Origin: Planctomycetes bacterium GWF2_50_10
GTDB taxonomy: Bacteria > Planctomycetota > Phycisphaerae > Sedimentisphaerales > GWF2-50-10
Length of the DNA stretch: 8,082 nt
NCBI GenBank assembly: GCA_001824635.1
Contig: MHYB01000017.1
Location: forward strand, 1 to 8,082
Direction of reading: 5' to 3'
In this document: positions 1 through 6,543 of the stretch, in pieces
How positions within the stretch are numbered: position 1 is the stretch's first letter
Layout: each line of letters starts with the position of its first letter
Notes under the pieces: model-generated
What the model saw: the letters and a program-made list of their open reading frames with translations, nothing else
Databases searched by the model: none
What the model was told of the DNA's origin: nothing
Program-made: the position numbers and the translations under genes

Positions 1-9
1 CGGGGGTGA

Positions 10-633
10 TCATTCGCTTTCGAGGTAATAGGGAAGCCGGCCAAGTTCGATGGCGATGTCGATGCTGATGACCTTTACGCGTTTGGGGACGGAAAGGTAT
101 GTTGGGGCAAAATTTAAAATGCCGCGTATGCCAGACTTAATTATCAGATCCGCGACACTTTGAGCGACTTCGGCAGGTACGGCAATAATCGCCAGGCCGA
201 TGCCGTCGCGTTTTAATTTGCTGAGTGTCTTTATATCTAAAATGAGGGTCTGGTTTATCTTTGTACCGATCTTTTCGGGGTCGCTGTCATAGGCGGCTAC
301 GATCTCGAAGCCGTAAGCTGCGAAACCAGGATATGCCAGAAGTGCCCGGCCGAGGTTTCCAGCTCCCACGAGTATGGCTTTTCGCGGGGTGCTTAATTTA
401 AGTATCTCGCGTATCTGCTTTACAAGGGTTTGGACATCGTAGCCTACTCCACGGGTGCCGAAATCACCAAAGTAGCAAAAATCCTTGCGGATCAGGGCTG
501 CGCTGATGTGGAGAAAATCGGCCAGTTTTTCGCTGGAAACGTTCGTAAGTTCTTGATCAGCAAAGAACTGCAATCCCCTAAGGTAAAGAGGGAGGCGGCG
601 GATGGTTTCGTCTGGGATACGGGTATTCTTCAT
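10..633 (-). CDS. rex: Redox-sensing transcriptional repressor Rex
   Basis: Rex is a homodimeric cytoplasmic repressor that reads the NADH/NAD+ ratio: it binds operator DNA when NADH is low and lets go when NADH binds. The 207-residue length is normal for the family. Residues 1-80 form the winged-helix DNA-binding domain, with the family hallmark RKDFCYFGDFGTRGVGYD at 49-66; from memory this is closer to the actinobacterial version (KDFSYLGSYGTRGVGYD) than to the Firmicutes one. Residues 85-200 form the Rossmann NAD(H) domain, with GAGNLGRAL at 90-98 and an acidic AAYDSDP at 113-119. ILNFAP at 172-177 and IDIAIELGRLPYYL near the end match the family's C-terminal dimer-swap region. The ATG at 631-633 is the natural start, because the domain begins at once (IPDETIRRLPLYLRG); a weak AAGG lies just upstream. 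It is divergent from the polysaccharide operon and has its own promoter and operator. The cysteine at residue 53, where many Rex proteins have serine, is unusual. Confidence 0.96.
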   Translation of the reverse strand: MKNTRIPDETIRRLPLYLRGLQFFADQELTNVSSEKLADFLHISAALIRKDFCYFGDFGTRGVGYDVQTLVKQIREILKLSTPRKAILVGAGNLGRALLAYPGFAAYGFEIVAAYDSDPEKIGTKINQTLILDIKTLSKLKRDGIGLAIIAVPAEVAQSVADLIIKSGIRGILNFAPTYLSVPKRVKVISIDIAIELGRLPYYLESE

Positions 634-644
634 TTTGCCTTAGC

Positions 645-660
645 TGTGCAAAATATCACA
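645..660. promoter_or_regulatory. Candidate Rex operator (autoregulatory)
   Basis: The sequence TGTGCAAAATATCACA has TGTG and CACA arms separated by eight bases, the same geometry as the Streptomyces Rex operator TGTGAAC-N3-TTCACA, and is AT-rich in the middle. Against the longer consensus TTGTGAA-N4-TTCACAA it matches 11 of 14 defined positions (644-661). It lies in the rex 5' leader, about 11 to 28 bases after the predicted transcription start and before the start codon, where a bound repressor would block transcription. The element is seen directly; Rex binding is inferred. Confidence 0.68.
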
Positions 661-678
661 AGTATTTTCAACTGCAGA

Positions 679-707
679 AGTATAGCAGGGAAAACGGGCA
701 AAGTCAA
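679..707 (-). promoter_or_regulatory. rex promoter (sigma70-type, extended -10)
   Basis: On the minus strand the -35 box is TTGACT (702-707) and the -10 box is TATACT (679-684), each 5 of 6 to the housekeeping consensus, with an ideal 17-base spacer. A TG one base upstream of the -10 makes it an extended -10. The predicted start is near 672, giving a leader of about 40 bases that contains the candidate Rex operator. This is the best promoter in the window. Confidence 0.78.
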
Positions 708-780
708 AGCCGCAAATCAAAGTTTGGATACTAAACTGGTCTGATTTTAATAATTTAGCTGTTTTTTGTGAAAAACGTAT

Positions 781-808
781 TTTAAAACGGCCCCAATGAG
801 TTTATTAT
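781..808 (+). promoter_or_regulatory. Possible promoter of the polysaccharide operon
   Basis: TTTAAA (781-786, 4 of 6) is followed after 16 bases by TATTAT (803-808, 5 of 6 to TATAAT), which would start transcription near 815 and give a 60-base leader before the first gene. The rest of the 241-base divergent region (634-874) offers only poorer alternatives, such as TTGGTC at 811 with TGGATA at 834. A promoter is expected because the flanking genes are divergent, but this exact site is uncertain. Confidence 0.33.
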
Positions 809-857
809 GCTTGGTCGTACGGCTTAGCTAATATGGATAAATATTTGGATTAACAGC

Positions 858-863
858 AGGAGG
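858..863 (+). promoter_or_regulatory. Strong Shine-Dalgarno fixing a GTG start
   Basis: A full AGGAGG lies 11 bases before the GTG at 875, and no other purine-rich stretch lies nearby. The spacing is slightly long, but the match is complete and supports the GTG start of the sugar-phosphate transferase gene. Confidence 0.7.
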
Positions 864-874
864 CTTGCAGGTAA

Positions 875-2278
875 GTGTTAAAAAGACATGCCAGTTTTTT
901 TGTCTTTTTTAAGTCAATACTTGATTTGGCGATCATAGCAGGTATCTGGATGCTGACCTATTTCATCCGGTTTAAAATGGGGCTGATACCTGCTCCCAAG
1001 GGGGTAGTAGGTTTCGAGCGGCACCTGATGCTGACAGTGCCGGTATGTCTATTAGTATTCGGTTCGTGCGTATGGTCGGGACTTTACCAGGCTAAACGCA
1101 TGCAAAACTTTTTCTGGCAATTTCTTGATATTGTCAAGGCGTGTTTTGTGGCGGCACTGCTGGTATTGACACTGCTTTATTACACGCAGGAGGTGATGTA
1201 CAGCCGTAAGCTGCTGGTAATATTTTTTCCTTTATTGTGCGTAGGGCTTACTTCGGCTCATCTTGGAACTATGATTTTTTTGCATTCCCTTCGCAAGCGG
1301 GGGCGTAATCTGCGGTATTGTGCGATCATTGGGGCGGGAAAACGGGGACAGCAACTGCTGCGCGACCTGGGAAAACTTCCATGGCTGGGAATGCGGTGCT
1401 GCTATTTCATCGACAGCAAAGTTGAGAGAGCGGGCAGTTCGATAAGAGGAGTGCCGGTATATGGCCCTATCAGCAGGATGCCGGAGATACTGGCAGAGCA
1501 GCCGGTTGACGAGATATACCTTGCGCTATCCGGTGATGATGCTTTGGCGGCATACCCGACGCTTGAAAAGCTTCAGGCCAGGGGCGTGACAATCCGTATC
1601 ACGCCGGACTGGGGCAATCTGACATCCACCCATACCACGGTAATGCCGATAGGCTCGCAACTGCTTTTCTGCGCAGCTGATTCGCCACTGGGCGGGTATA
1701 TGGTGATATTGAAAGAGGTATTCGACAGGCTTGCTGCGCTGCTGCTGCTTGTGGCATCTTTTATACCCATGCTGGTTATAGCGGTTCTGGTGAAAATAAC
1801 GAGTGATGGGCCGATATTTTATAAGCAGGTGCGGGTGGGGATGAATCAGAGGCAGTTCAATATTTATAAATTTCGCACGATGCGGGTGGATTCGGATACG
1901 AACTCGTCGCCAAAATGGACGGTGCTGGGGGATGACAGGTGCACAGGTTTGGGCAGACTTTTGCGGAAAAGCAGTCTTGATGAATTGCCGCAGCTTTTTA
2001 ATGTTCTTATCGGGGATATGAGCCTTGTCGGGCCAAGACCGGAACGACCCGTGTTCGTAAATCAGTTCAGCGAGGAATTCAAGGATTATATGTTACGCCA
2101 CCGGGTGAAATCCGGTATTACCGGCTGGGCACAGATACATGGTTACCGCGGTGATACGTCGCTGAAAAAGCGTATTCAATACGATCTGTTTTATGTGCGG
2201 AACTGGTCATTCGGCATAGATATCTGGATATTACTGTTGACGCCACTGCATGTATTCAAGGGCAAGAATGCGTATTAA
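875..2278 (+). CDS. WcaJ-type undecaprenyl-phosphate sugar-1-phosphate transferase
   Basis: This inner-membrane enzyme starts repeat-unit synthesis by moving a hexose-1-phosphate (glucose-1-phosphate in WcaJ itself) from a UDP-sugar to undecaprenyl phosphate. The 467-residue length matches full-length WcaJ proteins (about 464). Hydrophobic segments lie near residues 14-32, 51-70, 86-104 and 112-130. A cytoplasmic CoA_binding_3/Rossmann-like domain follows, opening with IIGAGKRGQQLL (151-162). A further hydrophobic segment (about 284-306) leads into the catalytic bacterial sugar transferase domain (277-461). That domain holds DGPIFYKQVRVG (311-322), IYKFRTM (330-336), LDELPQLFNV (368-377) with the likely catalytic Asp369-Glu370 pair, SLVGPRPERP (383-392) and GITGWAQIHGYRGDTS (414-429). 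The last motif is typical of the glucose-phosphate subfamily, but the substrate is not proven. The start is GTG behind AGGAGG. It is the first gene of the operon, as is usual for a priming enzyme, and ends 15 bases before the next gene. Confidence 0.94.
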   Translation: MLKRHASFFVFFKSILDLAIIAGIWMLTYFIRFKMGLIPAPKGVVGFERHLMLTVPVCLLVFGSCVWSGLYQAKRMQNFFWQFLDIVKACFVAALLVLTLLYYTQEVMYSRKLLVIFFPLLCVGLTSAHLGTMIFLHSLRKRGRNLRYCAIIGAGKRGQQLLRDLGKLPWLGMRCCYFIDSKVERAGSSIRGVPVYGPISRMPEILAEQPVDEIYLALSGDDALAAYPTLEKLQARGVTIRITPDWGNLTSTHTTVMPIGSQLLFCAADSPLGGYMVILKEVFDRLAALLLLVASFIPMLVIAVLVKITSDGPIFYKQVRVGMNQRQFNIYKFRTMRVDSDTNSSPKWTVLGDDRCTGLGRLLRKSSLDELPQLFNVLIGDMSLVGPRPERPVFVNQFSEEFKDYMLRHRVKSGITGWAQIHGYRGDTSLKKRIQYDLFYVRNWSFGIDIWILLLTPLHVFKGKNAY

Positions 2279-2293
2279 TCAAAGGCGGCCGCG

Positions 2294-3742
2294 TTGAGAA
2301 CACACCTGCTGTATTTAGTTATTATCGCTGCTGTAACTATTTTACTGGGGCTTTACCTTATAACCAGTACGGTAGTGATAGCGCAGGATGGTGCAGGATT
2401 CATAGGGTTTGCTAAAGGCTTGAGAAGCAATTTTAGTTCAACCGTGATCGGAAATTACCAGCACCCCGGTTATCCAGTGCTTATTGAGCTTATTCAGCCA
2501 TTGTTTGTCTGGGCAGGCGGGTTGCAGTCCTGGATATACAGCGCACAGGCTGTGTCGCTAACCTGTAAATTGCTTGCAGTAATAATATTGTATTTTGTCG
2601 GTGTTAACCTTGTAGGAGCCAGGTACAGTTTTATCGGTTCTGTTTTGCTGGTGCTCTTGCCTGAATGCGCAGTTACTGGTTCTGATGCACTAAGCGAATG
2701 GCCTCACTTGCTTTTTTTCAGTGCGGGCTTTTTTATGCTGCTCAAGTGGTGCAGAAACCCGCATTGGGCATGGGCGAGGCTTGCGGGTCTGTTTGGCGGG
2801 GCCGGTTACCTGGTGCGGCCGGAATGTGTGCAGATCGTGACCTTTGGAGTCATACTGCTTTGCTGTGGTTTGTTTATTTCGGAGATCAAGCAGACCAAAA
2901 AGGCAATCGCTTTATCGTTATTCGTGCTTATTGCAGCGTTCCTCGCGGCGGCTTTGCCCTATATGCATTTTAAAGGAGCTTTTTTCCCAAAGAAAAGTCT
3001 CGATTTGCAAATAGTGATGTTTTCGCAATACTTCCCTACAGCATCTATAGATGCTGTAGGGTTCGCTGGTGAATTCGCAGCGGCATTTTACAAGCTCTTT
3101 GTAAGAACATCGGAGTTGATGGGTTACTTTTTCTGGCCGTTCTGGGTTCTAGGAATAGTGATCGCGCTGACTGACAAAAAACGTAATATGTTACATAGAA
3201 TCCTTGTCGGCTCGGCGGTGACACTTACCGTTGCGGTGCTGGTTTGGCTGTATGCGCGCTATGGCTATATTGCCAGGAGACACCTTTTGCCGCTTGCCGC
3301 TATGACGATCTGGTTTGTGCCGATTGGGATCGAATGGGTTTGCAGCAAGCTGGCCATGATAAAAGAGGCACAATTTTTTAAATTGCACCGTGGGTTTGTT
3401 TTTGTTGGCATTATCGTTACAGGTATAATTGTATGCTTACCCAAGTCGCTTAAGCCGATCGGGAAGTCTAAAGCTGCTTATTTAGACGTGGTATCATGGC
3501 TCCGTGAAAATTCACAAATGACCGATGCTGTTCTTGCGCCAGATGTCAGGATAGGTTTTTACGCAGAACGCAAGGTTTTTGTTTCCGCTGATGATGTTAG
3601 AGGGGAACGGATTTATTATGTGACTAGAAATCAAACGAAAGCCCCTAAAGGGTATGTCGCAAAAAAGCGTATTCGCATACCTGCTTCGGATGGAATAGTA
3701 TATACCATGATCGCATGTGAAAAAAAAAGACGGAAGAAGTAA
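2294..3742 (+). CDS. GT-C membrane glycosyltransferase, family 39 / ArnT-like
   Basis: This is a polytopic membrane protein of 482 residues, probably using polyprenyl-phosphate-linked sugars on the outer face of the inner membrane. The first transmembrane helix (about 5-28) is followed by an extracytoplasmic QDGAGF (31-36), whose Asp32 fits the catalytic acidic residue of GT-C enzymes. HPGYPVLIE (57-65) is the common loop motif of this superfamily. SDALSEWPHLLFF (130-142), YLVRPECV (172-179) and YIARRHLLPL (325-334) also match family positions. About ten more hydrophobic helices follow, then a soluble tail (about 390-482). The start is TTG at 2294, the first possible start after an in-frame stop; AAGGCGG (2282-2288) sits five bases before it. 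It is the second gene of the operon. It could build or decorate the repeat unit; a polymerase role cannot be excluded from sequence. A perfect 28-base palindrome lies inside it, and a run of nine A at 3720-3728 lies near the stop. Confidence 0.8.
   Translation: MRTHLLYLVIIAAVTILLGLYLITSTVVIAQDGAGFIGFAKGLRSNFSSTVIGNYQHPGYPVLIELIQPLFVWAGGLQSWIYSAQAVSLTCKLLAVIILYFVGVNLVGARYSFIGSVLLVLLPECAVTGSDALSEWPHLLFFSAGFFMLLKWCRNPHWAWARLAGLFGGAGYLVRPECVQIVTFGVILLCCGLFISEIKQTKKAIALSLFVLIAAFLAAALPYMHFKGAFFPKKSLDLQIVMFSQYFPTASIDAVGFAGEFAAAFYKLFVRTSELMGYFFWPFWVLGIVIALTDKKRNMLHRILVGSAVTLTVAVLVWLYARYGYIARRHLLPLAAMTIWFVPIGIEWVCSKLAMIKEAQFFKLHRGFVFVGIIVTGIIVCLPKSLKPIGKSKAAYLDVVSWLRENSQMTDAVLAPDVRIGFYAERKVFVSADDVRGERIYYVTRNQTKAPKGYVAKKRIRIPASDGIVYTMIACEKKRRKK
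3034..3061. repeat. Perfect 28-base palindrome inside the GT-C gene
   Basis: The left arm CCCTACAGCATCTA is followed without a gap by its exact reverse complement, TAGATGCTGTAGGG. As RNA it would form a 12-pair stem with a four-base UAUA loop. The flanking bases (3033 and 3062, both T) do not pair, so the symmetry ends sharply. It is read in frame as part of residues 247-256 of the glycosyltransferase. A perfect palindrome this long is very unlikely by chance in 8 kb (about 3 in 100,000 under equal base use). I see no second copy in the window. Its role is unknown. Confidence 0.9.
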
Positions 3743-3751
3743 TCTACTGCT

Positions 3752-5308
3752 ATGGACTTGACCACCGAACCACAATTCAAGACCGCGGATGCTCGCAAGG
3801 CGGACCTGAAACGGCAATCTGTTCGGGGCGGGTTTATAACTGTCGCAAGCCAGAGCTTTAATTTCGTCTTGAGAACAGTATCTACTATTATATTGGCACG
3901 CCTTCTTACGCCAGATGATTTTGGGCTTGTCGCCATGGTCACCGCTATTACAGGTATGGCGGTCATGTTCCAGGATATGGGGTTATCGCTTGCGGCAATA
4001 CAGAGCAAAGAGCTGACACAATCGCAAAGCAGTTCACTTTTTTGGATTAACGTTGTTATGGGCGCAATTATCGGTGCTATAATAGTGCTGATCTCGCCAT
4101 TCATAGGTTATTTTTATAATGACCAACGTGTTACTGTAATAACAATGGCAATGGCGAGCACTTTTGTTATCGAAGGTCTTGCGGTGCAGCACTGTGCGCT
4201 ACTCAAACGCCAATTACGTTTTTCAGCCCTAGCTGCAGTTCAGGCATGTGCTGTTTGCTGCGGTGTAGTTATTGCTATAATTCTGGCTCATTCAGGTTTG
4301 GGCTACTGGGCTATTGTATGGATGACAATAGCAATATCTTTTATAAACATGGCAGGTATGTGGATCGTGTGCCGATGGTTTCCCGGCGCACCGGGCCAAC
4401 TTAATGAAATAAAAAAAATGCTGGTTTTCGGCACGAATGTGACAGGCTTCAACATCGTGAATTATTTTGCCCGCAACCTGGACAATATGATAATCGGCAA
4501 ATTTTGCGGTGGAGTTTCGCTTGGTTTGTATTCTAAAGCGTACCAGATTGTGCTTTTGCCCATTTCAAATCTCCGGATGCCGCTTATGACAGTAGCAATA
4601 CCTGCAATGTCAAAGCTCCAGGACGATGCTGTATTGTATCGGGAATACTGCAAGAAATTGCTACTTGCACTTGCATTCGCGGGTATGCCAGCAGTGGCTT
4701 TTTTATATGTTTGTGCTGAGGATGTTATTAATTTAATATTTGGGCCAAAATGGCTGGCAATGGTACCGGTGTTCCAGGTTTTGGCAATAGCTGCATTTCT
4801 TGAGCCGGTAACAGGCATGCGAGGTTCTGTCCTTGTATCGCTAGGCAAGACACGGCGATATTTCTGGTGGGGTATAGGCAATGCCATATCAGTTGCAATT
4901 TCGTTTATCATTGGTGTCCGATGGGGGATGATCGGAGTTGCCGTTTCATACACGGTGACACGTTATATTTTGCTTTTGCCCGGAACATATTTTTGTTTCA
5001 AAGATACCCCTGTTCGCGTGAGGGATTTTTTTGGAGCGATCTGGCAGGCGGCTTTGGCCAGTTTGATAATGGCCTTTGGAATGTTTTTTCTCGAACGATG
5101 CTTTGACTTGCCATCCTACCAAAGAATTTTGATCTGCCTTTCAATGGGTGTGCTAATTTATACCGCCGTCTGGCTGATCTTTCCAGAAGGACTTTCGCGG
5201 ATACGCGAGATCACCGGTTATGGCAGGCTGATTTTAAATAATAAACGATCACAGCCTATTATAGATTCGTCTCTTAAAAACGTCGAGTTTCGAGATGGGA
5301 GTGTATGA
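3752..5308 (+). CDS. Wzx-type oligosaccharide flippase (MOP superfamily)
   Basis: This inner-membrane transporter should flip the undecaprenyl-diphosphate-linked repeat unit from the cytoplasmic to the periplasmic face. The protein has 518 residues with an alternating pattern of about twelve to fourteen hydrophobic helices. After a charged 24-residue N-terminal tail comes the characteristic opening VRGGFITVASQSFNF (24-38), then TIILARLLTPDDFGLVAMV (45-63) and FQDMGLSLAAIQ (73-84), all typical of WzxC-like flippases. RNLDNMIIGKFCGGVSLGLY (241-260) with SKAYQIVLLP (261-270) is the usual mid-protein motif. The C-terminal 30 residues are hydrophilic and probably cytoplasmic. The ATG at 3752 lies nine bases after the previous stop. 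GGAAGAAG (3732-3739), inside the end of the previous gene, is a rather distant ribosome binding site. The stop overlaps the next start in ATGA. The substrate glycan cannot be read from the sequence. Confidence 0.93.
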   Translation: MDLTTEPQFKTADARKADLKRQSVRGGFITVASQSFNFVLRTVSTIILARLLTPDDFGLVAMVTAITGMAVMFQDMGLSLAAIQSKELTQSQSSSLFWINVVMGAIIGAIIVLISPFIGYFYNDQRVTVITMAMASTFVIEGLAVQHCALLKRQLRFSALAAVQACAVCCGVVIAIILAHSGLGYWAIVWMTIAISFINMAGMWIVCRWFPGAPGQLNEIKKMLVFGTNVTGFNIVNYFARNLDNMIIGKFCGGVSLGLYSKAYQIVLLPISNLRMPLMTVAIPAMSKLQDDAVLYREYCKKLLLALAFAGMPAVAFLYVCAEDVINLIFGPKWLAMVPVFQVLAIAAFLEPVTGMRGSVLVSLGKTRRYFWWGIGNAISVAISFIIGVRWGMIGVAVSYTVTRYILLLPGTYFCFKDTPVRVRDFFGAIWQAALASLIMAFGMFFLERCFDLPSYQRILICLSMGVLIYTAVWLIFPEGLSRIREITGYGRLILNNKRSQPIIDSSLKNVEFRDGSV

Positions 5309-6543
5309 TAACCGGCAAGAAGATATTGATCAGAGGCGGTAACTTCCGTAATAAAGGAGCCGAAGCAATGCTGCTTACGGCTTGTTCGGAAATATCAAAA
5401 CGTATAGATGGCGCAAGGATATATGCCGCTTTGAAAGAAAACGAATTTGAAGAATCACTGCTTTGCGGCATCGAGCCTTGTATAATTAATTATAAGAAAT
5501 ATTCAAAGCTCCGTAAGGCAGCAGCGATGCTTCGCCCTGATTATTTAGCGACTCTGCTCTGCAGCGGCAGAGATTTCACATGGGAAGCGGTGCATGTTTC
5601 TCAAATGGATGCGGTTATAGACGTAAGCGGCTATGCGTATTCCGATGTATTCGGTGTAACAAAATCACACAATGCAGCGGTGCTGGCGAATTTTTGCAGA
5701 CGTAAAGGCAAGGCATTTATAGCAATGCCGCAGGCATGGGGGCCGTTCAAAAAACCGGAAATTTCAGGATACGTCAAACAGTTATGTAACGACGCCTCAC
5801 TGGTTTATGCAAGAGATGAAATTTCACTGGCAGAACTGCGGCAACTGTGCCCGGGCAAATTGAATATTGAGTCTGCACCTGATATTGCACTATGTTTTGA
5901 CGCGGGGGGCCAAATCCATAAAGACGATTTCATTTTTACAAGTCAAAACGCAAGAAATGGCAGATTGATCGCAATATCTCCCAATTGGCAGATATATCTG
6001 CGCACCGGCAAAGGAGATAAAAATAATTCCTATATTAAATTGCTTGCCGATCTGGCTCAGTATTGTATTGAAAAATACGCGGCCGAGATCGTACTTGTTC
6101 CGCATGATTTTAATTTGCCCGGCGTGCCCGATCCGGACGACCGTTACCTTTGCGCATTGATCCATTCAATGCTGCCTGACAATAAACAAGTTACATTGCT
6201 GGACCAGTTTTACACCAGTTCCATGTTGAAATCCTTAGCTGCCAGTTGTGACATGGTGATCGGTTCGCGGTTCCACTGCCTTGTATTTGCGTTGTCTTCT
6301 TGTGTACCGGTTATAGCCTTGGGCTGGTCGCATAAATATAATGAACTGCTGCGATCGTTTGAAATGCAGGATTACGTTTGCGACCTGGGTGATTTTGATT
6401 TTTCCAGGCTGCGAGGCAAAGTTGACGATGTGATTAATAATCGCGATTCGCTTAAATCCAAAATCACAACGAAACTTACTGTTTTGCAGTCTCAGGTGAA
6501 TGACGTTTTTGACAAAGTGGCTGGAATCATAAAGAATACATGA
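5305..6543 (+). CDS. Polysaccharide pyruvyl transferase family protein
   Basis: This belongs to the PF04230 family (CsaB/WcaK-like), whose studied members transfer pyruvate from phosphoenolpyruvate as a ketal onto sugars of surface glycans in the cytoplasm. The protein has 412 residues, no signal peptide and no membrane segment. Visible motifs are an N-terminal glycine-rich RGGNFRNKGAEAML (10-23), DVSGYAYSDVFG (106-117), MPQAWGPF (141-148), YARDEIS (168-174), APDIAL (191-196), a VPHDFN strand end (265-270) and the family-defining GSRFHCLVFALSSCVPVIAL (320-339) followed by GWSHKYNELL. These fit a two-domain GT-B-like fold. The start overlaps the flippase stop by four bases (ATGA), with GGGAG at 5297-5301 very close upstream, so translation is probably coupled. 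Members next to FrhB-type genes are common in polysaccharide clusters, and their exact chemistry is often unproven. The family call is secure; pyruvylation is an inference. Confidence 0.9.
   Translation: MITGKKILIRGGNFRNKGAEAMLLTACSEISKRIDGARIYAALKENEFEESLLCGIEPCIINYKKYSKLRKAAAMLRPDYLATLLCSGRDFTWEAVHVSQMDAVIDVSGYAYSDVFGVTKSHNAAVLANFCRRKGKAFIAMPQAWGPFKKPEISGYVKQLCNDASLVYARDEISLAELRQLCPGKLNIESAPDIALCFDAGGQIHKDDFIFTSQNARNGRLIAISPNWQIYLRTGKGDKNNSYIKLLADLAQYCIEKYAAEIVLVPHDFNLPGVPDPDDRYLCALIHSMLPDNKQVTLLDQFYTSSMLKSLAASCDMVIGSRFHCLVFALSSCVPVIALGWSHKYNELLRSFEMQDYVCDLGDFDFSRLRGKVDDVINNRDSLKSKITTKLTVLQSQVNDVFDKVAGIIKNT

Noticed and set aside
430..744. Rightward open frame of 104 codons opposite the 5' half of rex
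   Set aside because: It lies antisense to a certain rex gene and across its promoter and operator, has no family resemblance, and its composition mirrors the opposite strand.
811..828. Possible sigma54 promoter (TTGG ... GC) in the divergent region
   Set aside because: The GG and GC elements are 12 bases apart instead of 10 and the flanking bases do not match the -24/-12 consensus.
634..874. A JUMPstart/ops-type antitermination element before the polysaccharide genes
   Set aside because: I looked for the GGCGGTAG core in the leader and did not find it.
2112..2124. Short dyad CCGGTA-T-TACCGG in the sugar-phosphate transferase gene
   Set aside because: It encodes the conserved SGITG residues of the catalytic domain, and six-base arms are common by chance.
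3631..4104. Leftward open frame of 157 codons across the GT-C/flippase junction
   Set aside because: It is antisense to two well-supported membrane protein genes. Its low-complexity Ile/Thr/Pro pattern is what reverse-reading hydrophobic codons gives, and no start signal is seen.
4462..4953. Leftward open frame of 163 codons inside the flippase gene
   Set aside because: It is fully contained in the flippase on the opposite strand and shows no domain or ribosome binding site.
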